Shown: positions 58,925-64,000 of the stretch, one piece after another
How positions within the stretch are numbered: position 1 is the first letter of the stretch
Layout of the letters: each line of letters begins with the position of its first letter
Assembly: GCF_003049525.1 (NCBI RefSeq)
Contig: NZ_PYWL01000003.1
Coordinates: 62,001-126,000, forward strand
DNA: 64,000 nt
Direction: 5' to 3'
Source: Lysinibacillus fusiformis
GTDB lineage: Bacteria; Bacillota; Bacilli; Bacillales_A; Planococcaceae
Made by a program: the position numbers and the translations under genes
Notes under the pieces: model-generated
Told to the model about the DNA's origin: nothing
The model's input: the letters and a program-made list of their open reading frames with translations, nothing else
The model's database searches: none

Positions 58925-60613
58925 TTATATTTTAAATTGTTGAAGTAATGTTTGTAGCTGCTGGGCATGTTGACTTAACTCCTCAGCGACCGCGTTCACT
59001 TGCTGCATTGTTGCGACTTGTTCATCAACAGACTCACCAATTATTTGTGAATTGCTGGCTGATTGATTTGATACACTAGCTATTTCCGTGACAGAGGCTG
59101 CAACCTGTTCAGCACTGGCGGAAATTTCCTCAGATGTAGCAGATATTTCTTCAATTTGCTCAGTAAATGCAGTCACGGCTGATGTGATGGAGTAGAAAGC
59201 ATCCCCTGCCTCGTGAATTTTATTTACGCCATCTTTTACAGACGCTAGTCCATGATCGACGGCAACTGCAACATTGCGTGTATCTGTCAGAATTTCTTTT
59301 GTAATGGCAACTATTTGATTGGCAGACTGATTAGATTCCTCAGCAAGTTTACGTACTTCATCAGCTACTACTGCAAAGCCCTTACCGTGTTCCCCAGCTC
59401 TTGCCGCTTCAATTGCCGCATTTAATGCCAGTAAATTTGTTTGCTCTGAAATGGCTGTGATAACGGTTGTAATTTGTCCAATTTCTTCTGATTGTTTACT
59501 TAACTTTTCGGTTAATGTAGCAATTTCAGAGGTAGCCACAGAAATGATAGACATTTGTTCTTTCGCTATGGAAATAGTTGTTCCTCCTGTTTGTGCGAGC
59601 TCAGTCATACTTTCTGCATTGGAATGAAGGCTTTGTGTCGCTTCTGCAATGCGTTGGACACCGGTTGCTGTTTCATCCATTGCTACAGCACTTTGCTGTG
59701 AAGCACTAGCGGATGAAACGATATGTGTTGAGTTTTCTTGAATTCGTTGGGCAATATCCTCAGAAGTCGCCGTCACTTCCTCCGTGCTAGCAGATAGCTC
59801 TTCAGAGACAGCTGATAGGTGGGAGGCACTATCTTGGATGTTTGACATTAATCCTGTTAGATTGTGCTTTAACGTATTGACAGCCACGGCTAGTGTACCA
59901 ATTTCATCTTTTGATTGGTGAGTCAGCTCATCAATCGTTAAATCTCCTTGTGCTAATGTATCAGCCGCTCCAATAGCCTGACGCAATGGCTGAACAATCG
60001 ACCTTTTAACAAAAAACATAAAGTATACGCCAATAACGACACTAGCCAATAGTAGCGTGATGGAAATAATAATTGCTCGTGCAACCGTTTGATTCACTTC
60101 AGCATCAACCTTTTGAAGCTGTTCATTATGATACTCTAACATTTCCTTCGTCAATTGGAAGATTTCCTTATTATCTTTTGTCACATCAGTATTTATGTAA
60201 GAGAGTGCTAAATCTACATTTCCATTATTGAAGGCTTGGACCGCCTCTTCGGAATGAGTAAGTAAATCTTTTTGTAGTGCTGTGATTTGCTGCATGATAT
60301 TTTTTGTGTAATCAGAACGAACAAGGGTAGAAAGTTCATTCACCGATTCTGGTAATAGCTTTTCATAGCGCTCTAAATTAGCTTTAGCTGTTTCATCCTT
60401 TTGATTTAAAATATAGGAACGTAAAAATAAACCTTGCGATGCGAGTTCTTGCTGAATTTTCACTGTTAATTGCATTTGGACTATACGATGTTGCAGCACT
60501 TCTTCTAGATCATTTTGTGTAGCTTTAAATTGAAGAAAGCTCACAATGCTTGAAATGAAGAGTAAACATGTTAATGAAATGAAGCCAAGATTTAATTTTT
60601 TACGAACGGACAT
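58925..60613 (-). CDS. Methyl-accepting chemotaxis protein
   Basis: 562 residues. First membrane helix at residues about 9-28 ([19 protein letters not shown]), an extracellular four-helix-bundle sensor (about 30-170, with [12 protein letters not shown]), second helix about 172-196 ([22 protein letters not shown]), HAMP, then the signalling domain with the conserved hairpin tip [24 protein letters not shown], which contacts CheA and CheW. Ligand unknown. AAGGTAGG upstream. Its place between secDF and trp is not the Bacillus order, so it is probably an accessory gene. Confidence 0.93.
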   Translation of the reverse strand: MSVRKKLNLGFISLTCLLFISSIVSFLQFKATQNDLEEVLQHRIVQMQLTVKIQQELASQGLFLRSYILNQKDETAKANLERYEKLLPESVNELSTLVRSDYTKNIMQQITALQKDLLTHSEEAVQAFNNGNVDLALSYINTDVTKDNKEIFQLTKEMLEYHNEQLQKVDAEVNQTVARAIIISITLLLASVVIGVYFMFFVKRSIVQPLRQAIGAADTLAQGDLTIDELTHQSKDEIGTLAVAVNTLKHNLTGLMSNIQDSASHLSAVSEELSASTEEVTATSEDIAQRIQENSTHIVSSASASQQSAVAMDETATGVQRIAEATQSLHSNAESMTELAQTGGTTISIAKEQMSIISVATSEIATLTEKLSKQSEEIGQITTVITAISEQTNLLALNAAIEAARAGEHGKGFAVVADEVRKLAEESNQSANQIVAITKEILTDTRNVAVAVDHGLASVKDGVNKIHEAGDAFYSITSAVTAFTEQIEEISATSEEISASAEQVAASVTEIASVSNQSASNSQIIGESVDEQVATMQQVNAVAEELSQHAQQLQTLLQQFKI

Positions 60614-60813
60614 AGACGTTCCTACCTTCTTTTGTTATATAGAAAAAATAAATGTTCTGAAATTACTATAGCTTGATATTTTTACAAGGTCAATACTCAG
60701 AAAATTTTCAACAGCAGGAGTGGTATTTCCTTTTTACGGAATTTTAAAAGGGTTATATACCTATATAAAAAGCTTCTGAAATCCATGTCAACCACTTGAT
60801 TCTTCAAAATTGA

Positions 60814-60842
60814 TTGACAATTGTATTTGTTTGTCATAGAAT
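60814..60842 (+). promoter_or_regulatory. Promoter of the trp operon
   Basis: TTGACA at 60814-60819 and TAGAAT at 60837-60842, 17 bases apart, a near-consensus SigA promoter. It would start a leader of about 460 bases before trpE. Confidence 0.75.
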
Positions 60843-60929
60843 TAAGGCTAACTTTTTGTTCGGTCAAGGTAGAAGGCTACGGGAGCGTGGTCAGCCTAAG
60901 AACAGATGAGCTGAGTTTAGATGAGAATA

Positions 60930-61235
60930 GCTGAGAAATTGTTGAATAAGAGTAGTAGCATAGGTGTGCAATATAGAGAGTCAGTGGCTGGTGAGAACTG
61001 ATTTGTAGCTTATGTGAATGGACTTATGAGAGTCGCCTTTAAAAAAGCGAACGTGAATCCCCACGTTATAGGGAATGCTTGAACGATATATGGCTATAGC
61101 TATCTAACTGATTAGCTATGGACGTAGCAGGAGCAGGCATTAAAGTGAGAGCAATATGCTCTAATATGAGGTGGCAACGCGGTCATGATCGTCCTCTGCA
61201 ATTAGGAATAATCCTTTTTGCAGGGGATTTTTTTA
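60930..61235 (+). promoter_or_regulatory. T-box riboswitch of the trp operon (specifier UGG)
   Basis: Stem I with AGAGAGTCAGTGGCTGGTGAGAA; the specifier in GTGAA-TGG-ACTTATGAG with TGG at 61019-61021 (tryptophan); a T-box AGGTGGCAACGCGG at 61169-61182, varying from the more usual GGTACC core; and a terminator (61193-61201 with 61218-61226, then seven T). The 80-90 bases between promoter and stem I also form a hairpin (AGGCT 60887, AGCCT 60904). Confidence 0.9.
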
Positions 61236-61315
61236 TTTTCATTCAACAGTGCAATTTTTCTTCATTCGACTAGACATTAGCTAAAGGAAATCTTTGGAGA
61301 AGGAGATTGAAAGCT

Positions 61316-62686
61316 ATGCAAACAATGAGTTCAAGAACAAAAATGAAAACCATCAATGGCGATTCTTTAACACCGATATTAATTTTTAGACGTTTACAAG
61401 GTAAGCATAAATTTCTGCTGGAAAGTTCAGCCCAGCATGAGGGTGCGGGAAGGTTTTCCTTTATCGGTGCGAATCCAAGAAAAACATATAAAGGTGTCGG
61501 GCAAGAAATTCAGGAGTATTCCTATCAAACAGGAAAAACCTATGTCCATAAAGGTGAGCTCTTTGCTCTACTGAAAAGACTCATGCCACGCATTTCCCAT
61601 ACGACTGAATTTCCGTTCTCTGGTGGTGCCGTTGGTTATATAGGTCATGGAGGAACATCGATGCTGCCAACCGATGAAAAGGATCTCCCAGATGTTCATT
61701 TTCATGTCTATGAAACAATCATTATGTTTGACCATGTAACGGATGAAGTGACACTGATTCATACAAATATAGATGTGGAAAAACAAGAGCCTGACTTGGA
61801 GGATTTAGCCCAACAGTTGTTACAGGGGCAAGCAAGTGAAGAAGCAACTTACATCTATCAAACGCTTGATACTTCTACACAGGATCAATTTACAAATGCT
61901 CTACAAAACATTCAACGTAATTTACAAGGGGAAATGACAAGAGTCGTATTACCGAAGCGCTATATGGCAAAGTTTCAAGGAGACGCTTTTTCGTTATATA
62001 GACAGCTCCGTAAAAAAAAGCCAGCTGCCTATATGTATTATGTAGAATTTGAAGATTATGTAGTTTTAGGAACATCTCCTGAAAGTCTAATACGAGTGAC
62101 AGGAGAACGAGTAATTGCAACCCCGACAGAGGGAACATACCCACGAGGAGGAACGAAAAGCGACGACTTAGAAAATGAACGAAAACTATGTAATCATCTA
62201 GAGATTAGAAAATCACATGCCCTCCTTGTGAGCGCAGTGCAGAAAGAGCTACAGTCAGTTTGTTTTCGGGATTCCCTTCAGGTGATTGATGCTATGCGTA
62301 TTGAGAGATCGAAGCAAGCTTTACACATGACTTCTAGAATAGAGGGACGTCTGTTGCCAATGCTTCATGCCCTTGATGTATTAGCAGCAATGCTACCACC
62401 ATATTCAACTACAGGGATACCTAAGGAACAGGAAACCTATTATTTGGAAAAATGGCATCATAATGCGGGTATTTTTGGCGGAGCTCTCGGCTTCATTGGT
62501 TTTAATGGGCAGTTGGATTTTGCTTTAGCTGGGCAATCCATTGTGGTGAAACAGACAATGATGCATTTGCAATCGACCATTGCGGTTACAAAATATACGG
62601 ACGTATTAAGAGTTTTACAGCAGGTGGAAGAGGAAGAACGAGTATATTTACAGTTATTGGCGAATAATGGAGGGCAAAACGAATGA
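61316..62686 (+). CDS. TrpE-like chorismate-binding-fold protein, diverged
   Basis: 456 residues from ATG 61316 (GGAG at 61302-61305; a TTG at 61307 is too close). The fold of anthranilate synthase component I is clear: LLESSAQHEGAGRFSFIG (34-51), GGAVGYIG (103-110), YMYYVEFEDYVVLGTSPE (239-256), GGALGFIGFNG (388-398). But catalytic motifs are changed: GEMTR for GDIFQ (205-209), TEGTYPRG for IAGTRxRG (271-278), VQKELQSV for the LxRNDxGRV stretch (about 308-315), GIPK for GAPK (367-370), and the GAGIV...EYxE end is missing. The place, the tryptophan T-box and overlap with trpD say trpE; activity is doubtful. No trpG follows, as in B. subtilis. Confidence 0.7.
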   Translation: MQTMSSRTKMKTINGDSLTPILIFRRLQGKHKFLLESSAQHEGAGRFSFIGANPRKTYKGVGQEIQEYSYQTGKTYVHKGELFALLKRLMPRISHTTEFPFSGGAVGYIGHGGTSMLPTDEKDLPDVHFHVYETIIMFDHVTDEVTLIHTNIDVEKQEPDLEDLAQQLLQGQASEEATYIYQTLDTSTQDQFTNALQNIQRNLQGEMTRVVLPKRYMAKFQGDAFSLYRQLRKKKPAAYMYYVEFEDYVVLGTSPESLIRVTGERVIATPTEGTYPRGGTKSDDLENERKLCNHLEIRKSHALLVSAVQKELQSVCFRDSLQVIDAMRIERSKQALHMTSRIEGRLLPMLHALDVLAAMLPPYSTTGIPKEQETYYLEKWHHNAGIFGGALGFIGFNGQLDFALAGQSIVVKQTMMHLQSTIAVTKYTDVLRVLQQVEEEERVYLQLLANNGGQNE

Positions 62687-63714
62687 AGCATTTACAGCGG
62701 AAAGTGTTGCAAGGAGAGCATTTAATGTATGAAGAAATGCTGGAGGTGGCGCAATGGATATTTCAGGATGACACCCCTAAAGATGAAATCGCAAGCTTTT
62801 TAACAGCCCTATCTATAAAGGGGGAGACGGCTCATGAAGTAGCGGCATTAGCAACAACTATGCGGTCATTTGCCCGTGATGTCCCGGTAAAAGAAGGGGA
62901 TTACATGGATAATTGCGGTACTGGTGGTGATGGTCTTCATACATTTAATATCAGTACTGCCTCTGCATTCGTGCTAGCGGGAGCTGGTGTTAAAATCGCC
63001 AAGCATGGAAATCGTAAAATTTCGTCTTCCTCTGGCAGCTCGGACGTTTTAGAGGCATTAGGCATTCATACAGATATGACAATTCCACAAACGGTAGATT
63101 TATTGGAGAAAGAAGGCATTGCTTTTTTATATGCACCGAATATCCATCCTAAACTAAGAAGGATTGGGGAGGTGCGACGTGCACTAGGTCGACCAACCAT
63201 CTTTAATCTAGTTGGCCCTTTAACAAATCCTGTAACCCTTTCAACACAATTTACAGGCATTAATCGTCCCCATTTTGTCATGGAGTATGCTTCTGTTCTA
63301 CAAATGCTAGGACGGGAGCGTGCCATTGTAGTATCAGGTCCTCAAGGGCTAGACGAAGCTTCCTTAGCAGGGCAAAATACATTGGTTTTACTAGATAAAG
63401 GAGATTTGATTCCATTCTCATTGACCGCAGAGGATGTCGGTCTTCGCTCGGCACCATTAGAGGCCATTCGTGGTGGCAATGCTGATGAAAATGCGGTAAT
63501 AATGAAAAAATTATTGGCTGGGGAGCAGAGTGCCTACTTAAATACGGTATTGTTAAATGCCGGAATTGGATTATTCGGTTATGGTCAGGCAGAAACGATT
63601 AAAGAGGGTGTGGCTATGGCGAAAGACAGTATTAGCAGTGGGCGAGCCCTACAAAAATTAGCAAAGGTTGTAGCTTATAGTGAGCAATTAAAAGGAGTGA
63701 AGGTTGGACAATGA
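62683..63714 (+). CDS. trpD: Anthranilate phosphoribosyltransferase
   Basis: Joins anthranilate and PRPP, the second committed step to tryptophan. 343 residues. The PRPP site is [15 protein letters not shown], followed by [21 protein letters not shown], and the later metal site is GLDEASLAG. These motifs are intact, unlike those of the gene before it. ATG overlaps the TrpE-like stop (ATGA), and trpC overlaps its stop the same way. Confidence 0.96.
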   Translation: MKHLQRKVLQGEHLMYEEMLEVAQWIFQDDTPKDEIASFLTALSIKGETAHEVAALATTMRSFARDVPVKEGDYMDNCGTGGDGLHTFNISTASAFVLAGAGVKIAKHGNRKISSSSGSSDVLEALGIHTDMTIPQTVDLLEKEGIAFLYAPNIHPKLRRIGEVRRALGRPTIFNLVGPLTNPVTLSTQFTGINRPHFVMEYASVLQMLGRERAIVVSGPQGLDEASLAGQNTLVLLDKGDLIPFSLTAEDVGLRSAPLEAIRGGNADENAVIMKKLLAGEQSAYLNTVLLNAGIGLFGYGQAETIKEGVAMAKDSISSGRALQKLAKVVAYSEQLKGVKVGQ

Positions 63715-64000
63715 ATATTCTTCAAAAAATACTTCAGCAAAAGAGGATAGAGGTAGGAGCATTATTAGAGCAGCCTGATCCTTTAGCGAATTTTTCAGAA
63801 CAGCAACGCCCTTCGTTATTCCAATCATTACGGCAAGCAAACACATTGCAAGTGATTGCTGAAATGAAACGTGCTTCACCTTCCAAAGGGTTAATTGCTG
63901 GTGGGGCAGACCCAGTTGCCCAAGCAAAAGTTTATGCTCAGGCAGGAGCAGCAGCTATTTCTGTATTAACGGACAAGGAATTTTTTAAAGGTTCCTTTGA
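63711..64000 (+). CDS. trpC: Indole-3-glycerol phosphate synthase, partial
   Basis: Only the first 96 codons are in the window. From ATG 63711, [15 protein letters not shown], then [15 protein letters not shown] with the catalytic Lys, and [19 protein letters not shown] at the right edge, the family signatures. Continues the trpE-D-C order; trpF, trpB and trpA would follow. Confidence 0.95.
   Translation, partial: MNILQKILQQKRIEVGALLEQPDPLANFSEQQRPSLFQSLRQANTLQVIAEMKRASPSKGLIAGGADPVAQAKVYAQAGAAAISVLTDKEFFKGSF

Overview
The window looks like a chromosomal core segment of an endospore-forming, low-GC Gram-positive bacterium, most probably Lysinibacillus or a close relative. The reasons are the Bacillus-type gene order (ysoA-tig-clpX-lonA-engB-hem operon-valS-folC-spoIIB-maf-radC-mreBCD-minCD-spoIVFAB-rplU-prp-rpmA-spo0B-obg-pheB-pheA, then niaR-safA-ruvAB-queA-tgt-yajC-spoVB-comN-secDF), AT-rich DNA, many TTG starts with strong Shine-Dalgarno sites, T-box leaders, SLH-domain surface proteins, and sporulation genes. 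The assignment rests on gene content and order, not on a database search.

Layout. 1-3.2 kb: the 5' part of a quinol oxidase subunit II gene (minus), a long non-coding stretch, a DUF2785 gene and an unknown gene (both minus). 3.4-10.8 kb: TPR protein, trigger factor, ClpX, LonA and the GTPase EngB. 10.9-17.5 kb: an accessory block between engB and hemA, with a YjfB-like peptide and three large secreted proteins, two carrying SLH domains and one of those also a von Willebrand A domain. 17.6-24.0 kb: hemA-hemX-hemC-hemD-hemB-hemL, making uroporphyrinogen III from glutamyl-tRNA; a strong terminator-like hairpin separates hemA from hemX. 24.2-32.1 kb: a CoxG-like SRPBCC gene, a short SpoVID-like gene, a T-box-controlled valS, an unknown gene, and two folC paralogues in tandem. 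32.3-41.3 kb: cell shape, division and sporulation genes, then the L21/Prp/L27 operon behind an L21 leader. 41.6-45.4 kb: spo0B-obg-pheB, pheA with its own promoter and a large leader hairpin, and a DCC-family oxidoreductase. 45.5-52.6 kb: niaR, safA, a ysxE-like kinase-fold gene, ruvAB, queA, tgt, yajC. 52.6-58.9 kb: polysaccharide deacetylase, DUF421 protein, spoVB, comN, secDF. 58.9-64 kb: a chemotaxis receptor, then the trp operon (trpE-like, trpD, partial trpC) behind a promoter and a tryptophan T-box.

How the genes work together. tig, clpX, lonA, secDF and yajC cover protein folding, turnover and export. spoIIB-like, spoIVFA/FB, spo0B, spoVB, spoVID-like, safA and the ysxE-like gene belong to sporulation and coat or cortex assembly. 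Prp cuts the N-terminal extension of L27, which is encoded next to it. SafA and SpoVID are known partners in Bacillus.

No complete unknown system (defence island, CRISPR, prophage) is visible. The best leads are: a trpE-like gene under tryptophan T-box control that has lost most chorismate-enzyme motifs; the ysxE-like gene, which lacks a usable start in its own frame but would gain one with a single extra A in an A5 tract; the short SpoVID-like gene, whose ribosome-binding site leads only to ATT/ATC codons; a secDF leader with a strong ribosome-binding site, a mini-ORF without a normal start, and a hairpin; and tandem, diverged folC genes.
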